DNA from: Candidatus Opimibacter skivensis
GTDB taxonomy: Bacteria; Bacteroidota; Bacteroidia; Chitinophagales; Saprospiraceae
Length of the DNA: 64,000 nt
Reading direction: 5' to 3'
NCBI GenBank assembly: GCA_016721905.1
Contig: JADKHH010000001.1
Location: 310,001 to 374,000 of the forward strand
Positions within the stretch are counted from its first letter, which is position 1. Each line of letters starts with the position of its first letter. The notes below the pieces were generated by a model. That model ran no database searches. It worked only from the letters and a program-made list of their open reading frames with translations, and was not told the DNA's origin. The translations under genes and the position numbers were made by a program. Of the stretch, positions 44,959 to 53,542 are shown one piece after another.

Positions 44959-46785
44959 TTACTTCTTTGGATCAGCCGTGCTGTTCAAATCCCCGATTTT
45001 TATACACATGATTTGGACTTCTGCAGGCTCACCTGAAGGAATGGGATCAAGGATGATCTGAGATGGGTCAAATCTCCAGGAAGGCGATGAAGGTAGGATT
45101 TGAATCTTGCCAAGCAGCAATCTTTGAAGCAAAACTATATCACCTACAGCGAGCAATGCGTTATTTGTAGCATCCGCCGCCACATACTGCCATGGCAGAT
45201 CAAAGGTGTCTTTACCCAGCAAGTGTTTCTGAATCGCAATAAGGTCAATTGCATTGACTCCGTTGGTTGGGTGATCCTTTTTTTCAGGCGTGATGATGTA
45301 CTGACCGTTCCGGTTTACATTGAGAAGTTGAAAGCTACCATCTTCGCCAGTGGTCATGGTTTCTGTAATCGAACCCGTGACTTTTAGGATTGCATTTTTA
45401 ACAGGTCTTCCAATAGGATCCGAAACCAGACCACGGATGGTTACCAAATCTCCGGAAGCTATATTTTCAATACTGGCAATCTTCGTAAGTCCAGTCTGAT
45501 CAGGATCAAGCCAGTCTCTTAGTCTTTCCTGAGGCGTTGCGCCAAGGTTCCAGGACTTTGATAGTCTCCCTATGAAAGCATTATTGGTTGCCTCACAACC
45601 TGCAGTACCACCATGCAATTGACCCACAAGGTATCCATCCTGGTTAAACAATGGACCTCCAGACGATCCGGGCTCATGACCACCTTCAGTAAACTTCAAC
45701 CTAAAGTGATGATGCGCCGGAGTCGTATATCCTTCTGTCCAACCGATCTGGTTAGGATGAATAGTTGCCTCATTGACAGAAGTAGAAATTTTCCGGATAT
45801 CGGCATTGGGGTGATGGATGAGGTAACTTGTATCAGGCTTTGCAGTGTCATCCCGGTCCCAACCGGCAAAGGTAACTTCCTGATTTAAGGGTACCTCTTC
45901 ACTCAACAAAAGCAATAAGAAATCAGATGCTTGTCCGCCTGCAACCAAATCACATCCGATGATGGAAAAGTATTGCGGCTCCATCAGCGGATTGGTGCAG
46001 GTTGTCGAAAGATATTGAAAATCAAACCTCCACATTGCATAGATTGGGGTGTAATCATATTGACAGTGATGCGCTGACAATACATAAGGTGTCTTATCAT
46101 TCCTGGTATTATTGACAAACGATCCCGAGCACCACCCTATCCCCTCCTCCATCACTAACCGCATACGTACAGTGCTGTTTGATATCAACTGGAGGATCGA
46201 ATCCTCCTTACAGGCAGCATTTGGATGACAAGGGAAAGAGGTGCCAAATCCAATATCCATAACCCTTCCTGAGCTGGCAGGTTGATAGTAGATGTTTTCA
46301 ATGTCAAACTCACTATCGTATGTGTTTCCCTCAAGGTTTTTCCAAACCAATAATGTTCTGGCCGGGTCAAACTCCGTCGTTAGAAAATCATTTTGGGATT
46401 GCGTGGTAAAATCAAACACTATGCTACCTCGTTCACTGTCCACCAGGTATAATTGTTCGCCACTAGCTATTGACTGGATGTCCACTTTAAATTCAACCAG
46501 GGAAGGTTGTTCAAAACGAAAAGCATAGGTGGTCGTACCTGTCATTGATTTCACTAGGTCTTGAGACCGCATATTGGCTTTTAGCCCAAGGATTTCCAAT
46601 CTGCCATCATTCTTGTCATGCCAGGCCTTTTCGTCTGATGCATGCCATTTGACATTGATGATGACTGCAGTATCATTTGCCAGGCGCATGCCCTCAAGGC
46701 TAGCAGGAACCTGTGCAACAAGCTTCGACCATCCAAATGATGATATGATCAATAATAAAAGGATGAAACGAATACCTGATCGCAT
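44959..46785 (-). CDS. lysyl-endopeptidase-like serine protease with dockerin-type repeats
   Basis: This has about 608 residues from ATG 46785; a GTG at 46818 would add 11. The signal is IRFILLLLIISSFGWSKLVAQ. A trypsin-fold domain has its catalytic triad in LSAHHCQYD, ASDFLLLLL and EPGSSGGPLFNQDG, with Cys pairs as in lysyl endopeptidases. A carboxypeptidase-regulatory-like domain (GDLVTIRGLVSDPIGRPVK) and dockerin-type calcium repeats (NAIDLIAIQKHLLG, ADATNNALLAVGDIVLLQRL) follow. It is a secreted protease; the dockerin may bind a cohesin partner. No T9SS signal is seen at the end. Confidence 0.83.
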   Translation of the reverse strand: MRSGIRFILLLLIISSFGWSKLVAQVPASLEGMRLANDTAVIINVKWHASDEKAWHDKNDGRLEILGLKANMRSQDLVKSMTGTTTYAFRFEQPSLVEFKVDIQSIASGEQLYLVDSERGSIVFDFTTQSQNDFLTTEFDPARTLLVWKNLEGNTYDSEFDIENIYYQPASSGRVMDIGFGTSFPCHPNAACKEDSILQLISNSTVRMRLVMEEGIGWCSGSFVNNTRNDKTPYVLSAHHCQYDYTPIYAMWRFDFQYLSTTCTNPLMEPQYFSIIGCDLVAGGQASDFLLLLLSEEVPLNQEVTFAGWDRDDTAKPDTSYLIHHPNADIRKISTSVNEATIHPNQIGWTEGYTTPAHHHFRLKFTEGGHEPGSSGGPLFNQDGYLVGQLHGGTAGCEATNNAFIGRLSKSWNLGATPQERLRDWLDPDQTGLTKIASIENIASGDLVTIRGLVSDPIGRPVKNAILKVTGSITETMTTGEDGSFQLLNVNRNGQYIITPEKKDHPTNGVNAIDLIAIQKHLLGKDTFDLPWQYVAADATNNALLAVGDIVLLQRLLLGKIQILPSSPSWRFDPSQIILDPIPSGEPAEVQIMCIKIGDLNSTADPKK

Positions 46786-46852
46786 ACCCGGGGTAAATCT
46801 GTTTAAATACTTGACCACAAAAGTAACAGGTTATCCCGGACTTGCCCGAAAA

Positions 46853-47278
46853 TCACTTTGCAAATAATTGGCCAATATCCTTAAACGCCTTGAATTCCAA
46901 AGCATTACCACAAGGATCCATAAAGAAAACAGTAGCTTGCTCACCAATCTGTCCGGCAAAACGTATGTAGGGTTCTATTACAAAAGATATACCTGCTGCC
47001 CTGACACGCTCTACAAGCTTCTCCCATTCATCCCAAGGCAGGACAACACCAAAATGAGGAACAGGCACATCATGCCCATCTACTGGATTATGATGTATTT
47101 CATTTTGTCCTTTAGGCTTATAATGAATGACAAGCTGGTGCCCGTAAAAGTCATAATCAGTCCAGAGCTTATCTGTTCTTCCTTCACGACACTGCAACAC
47201 CTCACCGTAAAAGTGCCTTGCTGCCTGCAAGTCATCCACTGGGATGGCAAGATGGAAAGGATGTATATTTTGATTCAT
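46853..47278 (-). CDS. VOC family protein (glyoxalase/dioxygenase fold)
   Basis: This has about 141 residues from ATG 47278. PFHLAIPVDDLQAARHFYGEVLQC (about 5-28) and the closing ATVFFMDPCGNALEFKAF are the paired beta-alpha-beta-beta-beta modules of the VOC fold, with His, His and Glu metal-ligand candidates. The family includes glyoxalases, dioxygenases and resistance proteins. The substrate is unknown. It lies between the serine protease and the Mrr-like gene on the same strand. Confidence 0.82.
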   Translation of the reverse strand: MNQNIHPFHLAIPVDDLQAARHFYGEVLQCREGRTDKLWTDYDFYGHQLVIHYKPKGQNEIHHNPVDGHDVPVPHFGVVLPWDEWEKLVERVRAAGISFVIEPYIRFAGQIGEQATVFFMDPCGNALEFKAFKDIGQLFAK

Positions 47279-47302
47279 GATCAAGCTGTGTTTATAAATG
47301 TA

Positions 47303-48370
47303 CTAGCGGATATTACGACTCGATATCCTATTGATGATCCGCGGTATACTATAGAAGGCAATTCTTCTAAGCATTTTGTCCATTGATGAATGGTTTTTAG
47401 CAACGCTCACAAGAAGTGGGGAAATAAAATAGTAGAAATTGACGAAACTTCTTCCTGCAATCGAGCGCGCCAGGACCTGATCCCGATAGTTTGTCATGAC
47501 CCTATATTCCTCACTTCGGGCGGAATAACAATAGGTGACTATATAACAGGCCTGGCCTTGCAACTTTGCCTGCAAGTGATACGTCAGGGGAACTTCAACA
47601 CGCTCATGGCAGGTGAGTACTATCCGACCCCCACTAGGTCTGTCACCGAGTTTGGCTACACTAAACAGAGCATTCGTCCTTACAGATGCACCGGCATAGA
47701 TCAAACCCGAAACAAACTCTCCCTCAACCCATTGATCAGCCATGATCTGGTTTCTTTTTTGATCTATCAAAGCAGGAAGCTCAAGGTGGATATAGATATT
47801 ACGTTCAGTTGGATTCATAATGGTCAGTCCCAGGTTAAACCACTCTGTGCCCACTCCCTCTGTCGCCTGCCATTTGACCTTCAATTTGAGTTCTGCAGCT
47901 CTTTCTTCACTGCTCACTGGCTGCATATGGTCCTCCATGTATTCAACATGATTCTTGCCTTCAAAGAAAAGTTGGCACAATGCGCCATATAAAGCATCCC
48001 AATCCCACAATTCAATATCGGATTCTTCGGCGAGCTCCCTGGTAGCCGGATCAAACGAAGAAGTGGTGATGATCCAGGACTGATCAGTGTTTAGAAACTC
48101 CTTCGCCTTGATTGCTTTCGCTACCACTTCGTCCCCAAGCACCTCCGTTGGATTCTTTCGCAAAGGCATGATCACCAAGGTGATATACTCCTTTTTAGCG
48201 ATGATCATGCCTTCAAATTCACCAGTTTGCCTGGCAGGCACAATGTCATATCCATCGACTTCAAATAAATATCTGATGAAATCTTCAAACGCCGGCGGGC
48301 CCAGTTGCCTGAAGCGGATCGGAATAGATTCCTGGAGGAATTGTCGTATATCTTGTTGGTGAAAGTCCAT
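47303..48370 (-). CDS. Mrr-like restriction-endonuclease-fold protein with CFI-box C-terminus
   Basis: From the ATG at 48370 the protein has about 355 residues. The first ~120 resemble an Mrr-type PD-(D/E)xK domain: FEDFIRYLFEVDGYDI, a weak catalytic stretch around EFEGMIIAKKEYITLVIMPL, then SWIITTSSFDPATRELAEES and IELWDWDALY. The usual Asp and QxK are not clean, so the nuclease may be inactive or divergent. The middle (about 160-285) is beta-rich. The end (CYIVTYCYSARSEEYR, then YRDQVLARSIAGRSFVNFYY and ISPLLVSVA) matches the CFI-box C-terminal pattern. The function is open. It is divergent from the rhodanese gene (54-bp gap). Confidence 0.65.
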   Translation of the reverse strand: MDFHQQDIRQFLQESIPIRFRQLGPPAFEDFIRYLFEVDGYDIVPARQTGEFEGMIIAKKEYITLVIMPLRKNPTEVLGDEVVAKAIKAKEFLNTDQSWIITTSSFDPATRELAEESDIELWDWDALYGALCQLFFEGKNHVEYMEDHMQPVSSEERAAELKLKVKWQATEGVGTEWFNLGLTIMNPTERNIYIHLELPALIDQKRNQIMADQWVEGEFVSGLIYAGASVRTNALFSVAKLGDRPSGGRIVLTCHERVEVPLTYHLQAKLQGQACYIVTYCYSARSEEYRVMTNYRDQVLARSIAGRSFVNFYYFISPLLVSVAKNHSSMDKMLRRIAFYSIPRIINRISSRNIR

Positions 48371-48424
48371 GTTTGACAGAAAAATAATAATTTCGGCACT
48401 CGATAGATAATAAATATTTCCCAT

Positions 48425-49768
48425 ATGACATTTAAAAAACACTTTACCCTCCTCACTTGCCTTCTGGTATTGGGTTCCCTGATCATCGCCTGTAAGCCCT
48501 CCTCATCCACCGAAACCAAGGAGGATGTCAATGCCCCACGGCCATCCTTAGGAAATCTCGATGACCGGTTTCTGGACAAAGAGACTTTTGCAGCCGGCAT
48601 GAAAAAATCCGGCGCGGTGATCCTGGATGTGCGCATGCCAGGCGAATTTGACCAGGGACATATCGAAGGAGCCAAAAACATCAATTTTTTTGACCCTGAA
48701 TTCAAGCACCAATTGCTGGCACTTGACAAGGACAGCAAATACTACATCTACTGTAAAAACGAAACACGGTCCAAGATGTCCATGAAGTTTATGCTGGACA
48801 ATGATTTTAAGGACGTATACGTACTCAAGAAAGGGTATGAAGAATGGAATGTGGCAAAACTGAATAACATCCTTTCACTAAAAAACCTCTCCCGCTCACT
48901 TGGGCTTGCCACGCTTTTTTTATTACTGGTCAGTTGCAAGAAACCAAAATCGCCTATACCCGAAACGAATGAACAGGTATTCAGCGATTACTGGTATAAA
49001 GGACAAGCTGAAATCAGCAGCTATGAACTCAGCCAATCCAGGTATGGCGGAGTGCATGATGGCAAAACCGTCCTGGTTTTTGTTGCGGAAGATTTCAGTA
49101 AATCAAAGCATGTAAAGCTTGATGAACCTCACAAGCACAAATCGGATGCTGTCAGGATCATAAAGCTGAATACAAGCAAGGAATTCATTACCGGTATTTA
49201 CAAATACACATTGATGAATTCTGTGTATATGCCGGTTGATCACCATGAATACCCCCATAGCCTCAAACTCACATCAAGCACACAGGAATGGTGCGGACAA
49301 TCCTTCATGCAGGTCAACTGGAAAGGGAACAGGTATGAAGTCCAACAATTTTCATATTTCGAATCGGAAGGCGATTCAAAATACAGTCTCGCCCGTGGAT
49401 GGCTTGAAGATGAACTCTGGACGCTCATCCGAATAGCCCCAAATGCACTGCCGATCGGCGAAGTAAAGATGATAGCATCTGCCTCTTATGTTCGCTTAGC
49501 TCATTGCGAAAACAAGGTCTATGATGCTATCACGTCGCTGACCAAGTCAGATGAACACTATACCTATGTAATCCATTATCCTGAATTAAAACGAACATTG
49601 GATATCAATTTTGAAACTAATTTTCCCTACCGTATCCTTGGCTGGAGAGAAGTCTCCGCACAAAATGAAATCACATCCGGACGTTTGCTCAAAACGATCA
49701 TGTCTGATTATTGGACAAAACATCAACCAGCAGATGAAATCCTGAGAGACAGTTTACATTTGAACTGA
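48425..49768 (+). CDS. rhodanese lipoprotein fused in frame to a second CpcT-like lipoprotein
   Basis: The first ~145 residues are a rhodanese-like lipoprotein: signal LLVLGSLIIACKPSS, ILDVRMPGEFDQGHIEGA, active-site YYIYCKNETRSKMSM and a final GYEEW. Directly after, NNILSLKNLSRSLGLATLFL and LLVSCKKPKS form a second complete lipoprotein signal, followed by ~280 residues resembling a Bacteroidota chromophore-lyase CpcT/CpeT-like family (QVFSDYWYKGQAEISSYELS, MPVDHHEYPHSLKL). Two mature proteins seem joined. Both other frames close within about 25 bp of the junction, so one indel there would separate them. A real fusion cannot be excluded. Confidence 0.6.
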   Translation: MTFKKHFTLLTCLLVLGSLIIACKPSSSTETKEDVNAPRPSLGNLDDRFLDKETFAAGMKKSGAVILDVRMPGEFDQGHIEGAKNINFFDPEFKHQLLALDKDSKYYIYCKNETRSKMSMKFMLDNDFKDVYVLKKGYEEWNVAKLNNILSLKNLSRSLGLATLFLLLVSCKKPKSPIPETNEQVFSDYWYKGQAEISSYELSQSRYGGVHDGKTVLVFVAEDFSKSKHVKLDEPHKHKSDAVRIIKLNTSKEFITGIYKYTLMNSVYMPVDHHEYPHSLKLTSSTQEWCGQSFMQVNWKGNRYEVQQFSYFESEGDSKYSLARGWLEDELWTLIRIAPNALPIGEVKMIASASYVRLAHCENKVYDAITSLTKSDEHYTYVIHYPELKRTLDINFETNFPYRILGWREVSAQNEITSGRLLKTIMSDYWTKHQPADEILRDSLHLN

Positions 49769-49797
49769 AGACTGCCAACTGAAGATTGCCCCCTATT

Positions 49798-50400
49798 CCC
49801 CGCGACTTGAAAGTCGGGGCTATTCAATAGAATTTATAATCTTATAGATGATATCTAATTGCCCCTGGCTTTAGCCCTAACGTTTATGCACAAATAGGAA
49901 ATAGCCTGATTTTAAATTTCCACAGGAAATAAAATCGCCGCTGGATGGCGTTCTCGCCGCCAGCAATGATATTTCCAAAGTGGATTCTCTTGAGGTATTT
50001 CGGTGGGTATCGCGGTGGTTGGCGGAGAGAACTCCATCAAAAGGCCTGGAACAGAAATTGAGCTTTAGTGGAAGCCCAATTATTCGCCGTTGCAGGAGTT
50101 TGCTCCTGCGACCATGAGAATTCCAATTTAGATTCTCCATAGGAATTTCGCTGGGTATCCAGGTGGTTGCAGGAGCAAACTCCTGCAACGGCCATGGCCA
50201 CTTGATCCATAGGATATTCTAATAAAAATGGAAAATTCACAGATGTGTATAGAAGGCAGGGCTTAAGCCTGGGGTCAAAAATGCAGATAAATGCGGCTTT
50301 AGTCAAAACAGGGGATTCCCATGTGGGCTAAAGCCCGGTTCTTCCTGCTTCCTGGTCCACGGCTTGAAAGCCGTGGCAATTATGGTTTTTATAATTCAAG
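49798..50400. repeat. repeat island with several palindromic elements, family C
   Basis: No gene is seen. Palindromes include CGCGACTTGAAAGTCG (49801-49816), GTTGCAGGAGCAAACTCC with CTGCAAC (50166-50189), a related hairpin at 50090-50112, GGCTTAAGCC (50260-50269), GGGCTAAAGCCC (50325-50336) and CCACGGCTTG/AAAGCCGTGG (50357-50376). A diverged ~100-bp unit near 49935-50034 reappears near 50086-50185 (GATTCTC...GGGTATC...GGTGGTTG order). Open frames here are repeat shadows. Confidence 0.7.
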
Positions 50401-50490
50401 TTTTGGCTTGGGTATACACCTTTTTTCTGCGACTTGAAATACGGAGGTATTCAATTATTTCCAACTTTCAAACTTCCCAATTCAGTTTGC

Positions 50491-50552
50491 CAACTGCTTA
50501 CTGAATACTGATTACTGAATACTGATTACTGAATACTGATTACTGCTAACTA
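50491..50552. repeat. TACTGAA/TACTGAT tandem heptamers
   Basis: About eight alternating TACTGAA and TACTGAT units lie just downstream of the small minus-strand gene, ending at its stop. The period is 7 bp. Confidence 0.8.
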
Positions 50553-50819
50553 CTTTTCAACATCTGCGGCATTAATGTACTCAATAGGTTTACCGGCTGT
50601 CCAATAAGCATGTAATTGAAAAGGTGGTCTTTCCTCCAGATCCTCTGCCCGCACCCATCCATCACAATCAACTCCGATAATCCGGATCCATTCTGCTTCT
50701 CTGGCCAGTTCTCCAACCCAAACACCAAGGCGCAGTATATGCATTGTCATCGCGTCTTCCGCAGGAGCTGCATAGACCGGTGTTTCGGTCATACGTGTAT
50801 ATAGATGTGAATGGATCAT
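50550..50819 (-). CDS. small SH3-like hypothetical protein
   Basis: This is an 89-residue protein. ETPVYAAPAEDAMTMHILRL, GVWVGELAREAEWIRIIGVD and CDGWVRAEDLEE follow the bacterial SH3 pattern (P near the start, a central W, and GWV near the end). It has no signal peptide or membrane segment, so it is likely cytoplasmic. No partner is known. It lies alone between the repeat island and the START-domain gene, and its stop touches the heptamer array. Confidence 0.6.
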   Translation of the reverse strand: MIHSHLYTRMTETPVYAAPAEDAMTMHILRLGVWVGELAREAEWIRIIGVDCDGWVRAEDLEERPPFQLHAYWTAGKPIEYINAADVEK

Positions 50820-50998
50820 GTCGACAGTGGTAAAAAGGTTATGTAGTATCGTTTCACCAATGTAGTGTCTTCAGAAGTCAAAATGTGACTGCAAAACGAC
50901 GAAATAGTTAAAATAAATGACTACCAGGTCATAATTGGAAACGAAGCACAGGCCTGTCATCTGATTATAGCATAGCCTCAAGTCACCGCGATAAAATC

Positions 50999-51621
50999 CT
51001 ACGGCCTGATTTTAGCATTTTCAGCCAACTCCTTCAACCTGAAAATACTTTGATACGGATTTTCCACAGCATGGAAATTAGCAAGCCAGGGCGGCACGTG
51101 TCCACCAGGATGTTGTATAAGCACGTATTCAAGTTCACATTGATGGTCTGTTCGATCTTCAAGTTCCCAGTACCCTTCATATTGTTTGATCTGGATGGCA
51201 TCGGTCCGCTTTTCTATAAAATTGGGAACCGCCCTGAATCGAACACTTGATTTGGTTACAGACTGCCTGACATCCAGTTTCGAGACCTGATATCTGTTTT
51301 GCATCGGCCAGTCAGCATCTTCAAGTAGAAAAACATAGTAAGAAGAATCAACCTGGTTGACCAGATAGCTCTCATAGACCTGGTTCATCCAGCTGCTGTA
51401 ATTCCCAAAGGCCATGAGGATCTCCATCACTTTTTCAAGAGGAGCGTTGATGGTAGTAGTCACTTTAATCTGCTTGTAAGGCGAGGTGCCCTCGAGTTGT
51501 GTATACACCCTGATGCCTTCTTTGTCAAATTCAAGCTCCCACTGCTCTTTGGGAGTGGCAAAGGACTTAAAGGCTATTAGGAAAAAAGAAAGGAAAACGC
51601 AAAGGTTAGAGTAAGTTTCAT
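50999..51621 (-). CDS. secreted START/SRPBCC domain protein, frameshifted in the signal peptide
   Basis: The main frame gives WELEFDKEGIRVYTQLEG, INAPLEKVMEILMAFGNYSSW, RYQVSKLDVRQSVTK and the closing HPGGHVPPWLANFHA, as in START-domain proteins that bind lipids. The frame is open further upstream than a simple start, but its signal peptide (MKLTLTFAFSFLF, ATG at 51621) is in another frame. Adding one T to the T6 run near 51580 gives a continuous FSFLFFLIAFKSFATPKEQ. The protein is likely exported. The break is probably a sequence error. Confidence 0.72.
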
Positions 51622-51656
51622 TTCATATCAACTTGTCAGGATAATGGTAAACAGGT

Positions 51657-52193
51657 TCAGGGTCCGGTGCTATCCGCCAGTTTAAATGATTCCAGGAATT
51701 TGCTCATCAAGGCATCTGGTTTGTTCTTTTCAAGACCAAAGACCTGCAAACCATAGTATCTGTCACGATAGAGGATCATATGACCCCGGATCAATCCTTT
51801 GCCATGATCATAGGTTCCCTTCCAGATGCAAACATCTCTGCCGGGCTGATTGATGATATCCATATAGACCATGTTTCCATCTATAGTGGTCAGGAGCTGA
51901 TCTATGGTGTTCTCAAAAAACTCCGTCAGATAGTCCGCATCATGCACAACTCCAGTCTCCGGGAGCAAATAGTGATCAACCACAAAAGCCATGGGGCTGA
52001 TGGAATCAGAAACAGATCCGCCATGATATTGGTGAAACATGATGATATCCATGTCTGTGGGGACCTCTCTGGCCTCATACTTCAGTGGAACAGGCGTCAG
52101 AACCTTAAAACCGGATTCAGGATGAACACTCCATGACCACTCAGGCTGAGTGGACAAAATCAAAGAAGTGAGTAGACACAGCACAGGCAGCAT
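51657..52193 (-). CDS. hypothetical exported protein
   Basis: This is a 178-residue protein. A signal (MLPVLCLLTSLILSTQPEWS) is followed by a single domain with FKVLTPVPLKYEAREVPTD, VVDHYLLPE, GRDVCIWKGTYDHGKGLIRG and YYGLQVFGLEKNKPDALMSK, which resembles the small exported domain found in many Bacteroidota proteins that carry a substrate-cleft beta-sheet and a final helix. I do not recognise a named family. It lies 36 bp upstream of the START-domain gene and probably shares its transcript, which hints at a common envelope role. Confidence 0.6.
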   Translation of the reverse strand: MLPVLCLLTSLILSTQPEWSWSVHPESGFKVLTPVPLKYEAREVPTDMDIIMFHQYHGGSVSDSISPMAFVVDHYLLPETGVVHDADYLTEFFENTIDQLLTTIDGNMVYMDIINQPGRDVCIWKGTYDHGKGLIRGHMILYRDRYYGLQVFGLEKNKPDALMSKFLESFKLADSTGP

Positions 52194-52235
52194 GCTGAAT
52201 ATGTATTTTGGAGCGTGATTCCACTACTAACGAAG

Positions 52236-53432
52236 ATGACTGCCATTATGTTACAGCCGGGAAGAATTCTATGTCTTGATTTTTTAGTGATTCTCCTTGG
52301 AATGCTGTTCGTCTTACCGGGTTGTCGTGACAGCCCTTCAGCCAACACCGGGGAGCAGTCTGCATATATGGCTGATTATGAAGCTCCGGCAAGCAAATGG
52401 GGCTTCATAGATACCACAGGCAATCTGGTGATTGAAGCCATTTACGATGATGTAGGTCCTTTTTCGGAGGGACTCGCTGCTGTTAATTTCAAGGGGCTTT
52501 GGGGGTACATTGACAAGACCGGCAAAACTGTCATTCAACCAATTTACAGATCGGCATGGGCTTTCCATGAGCACAAAGCCCGGGTTAAACCTTTTAACCA
52601 ACCCGATCAATTTATAACGGCATCAGGAGATGTAATTTCTTCAGGTAACTGGATAGCAATTGATGACTTCGCTGAAGGTTTGGCAAGGGTACAGAGCGGA
52701 AATACATTTGGATATATTGATACCAGTGGCAAAATACTTCTGCCCCCTGTGTATTTCGGAGGGGGCAGCTTTCAGCAAGGCCTGGCAGTCGTTTCCAATG
52801 AAGAAAAAACAGGAATGATCAACCGTCGGGGTGAAGAAATCATCCCCATGATCTATGATCGGGTAAAATGTTATGTAAAAGAAGGAGTGGTGATTTGTAA
52901 CAAGGCTGATACATCAGTGGCCTATGATCTGCATGGAAGAGAATTAGCAATAATTTCCGGAGTAAAAATGATTGAAAGCGATGGGCAATTGATTTCTGTC
53001 AGCTTGGATACGATGATGTACTTCTTTGACCTTAAACAACAACGTCTACTGAAAGAATCTCCCTGGAGAAGTATTGTTTACCTGGGAGAAGGAAGATGGG
53101 CTGGTAAAAACAAGAATGGCTTTATGCTCCTAAATGAAAAAGGTGAAATATTGAGGAGGAAAACCTTTGCGCAGATCAATAGGTTCACAGAAGGAATTGC
53201 CGTTTACTACACGGGTACCGATTGGGGTTATATGGATGTTGACGGCACCGACCTGACCATTGATGTGTTTGGTCTGGCATGGGATTACAAGGAAGGTTTT
53301 GCAAGGGCTGACTTTGCGGATGGCATTGCTTTCCTGGACCGCCAACAACGCCTTGCTTTTTATCCGCCGCCAGGGACCACAGATATGCGTGACTTTTCAG
53401 AAGGACTTGCCCCTGTACAAATAAGCAAGTAA
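52236..53432 (+). CDS. WG-repeat lipoprotein
   Basis: From the ATG at 52236 the protein has about 398 residues; a GTG at 52215 is possible. FLVILLGMLFVLPGCRDSP is a lipoprotein signal. At least six WG units (KWGFIDTTGNLVIEA, LWGYIDKTGKTVIQPIY, TFGYIDTSGKILLPPVY, DWGYMDVDG) form the repeat core. WG-repeat proteins are common surface lipoproteins in Bacteroidota with no known function. It is convergent with the helicase gene, with a hairpin between. Confidence 0.82.
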   Translation: MTAIMLQPGRILCLDFLVILLGMLFVLPGCRDSPSANTGEQSAYMADYEAPASKWGFIDTTGNLVIEAIYDDVGPFSEGLAAVNFKGLWGYIDKTGKTVIQPIYRSAWAFHEHKARVKPFNQPDQFITASGDVISSGNWIAIDDFAEGLARVQSGNTFGYIDTSGKILLPPVYFGGGSFQQGLAVVSNEEKTGMINRRGEEIIPMIYDRVKCYVKEGVVICNKADTSVAYDLHGRELAIISGVKMIESDGQLISVSLDTMMYFFDLKQQRLLKESPWRSIVYLGEGRWAGKNKNGFMLLNEKGEILRRKTFAQINRFTEGIAVYYTGTDWGYMDVDGTDLTIDVFGLAWDYKEGFARADFADGIAFLDRQQRLAFYPPPGTTDMRDFSEGLAPVQISK

Positions 53433-53486
53433 TGTTTGATGAATATTGGATGATACCTCTCCATTCAACCCTTTCTCCCTTCATCC

Positions 53487-53517
53487 TCCCGCCACAAATG
53501 CTATACATTTGGCGGGA
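53487..53517. terminator. possible bidirectional hairpin between convergent genes
   Basis: TCCCGCCA and AAATG pair with CATTTGGCGGGA across a short loop, between the WG-repeat gene and the convergent helicase gene. There is a small bulge and no strong T run. Confidence 0.35.
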
Positions 53518-53542
53518 TCTCCCTGCGGTCGACTTGCTCCTT

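Noticed and set aside
43725..48370. A multi-gene anti-phage island (HD-Pycsar, protease, VOC, Mrr)
   Set aside because: The genes lie on one strand, but spacing, families and the lack of a cyclase, methylase or other partner do not show a linked system. Each is treated separately.
49877..50306. Minus-strand open frames of about 90-100 residues
   Set aside because: They are translations of diverged palindromic repeats and resemble each other because the DNA is repeated, not because of protein conservation.
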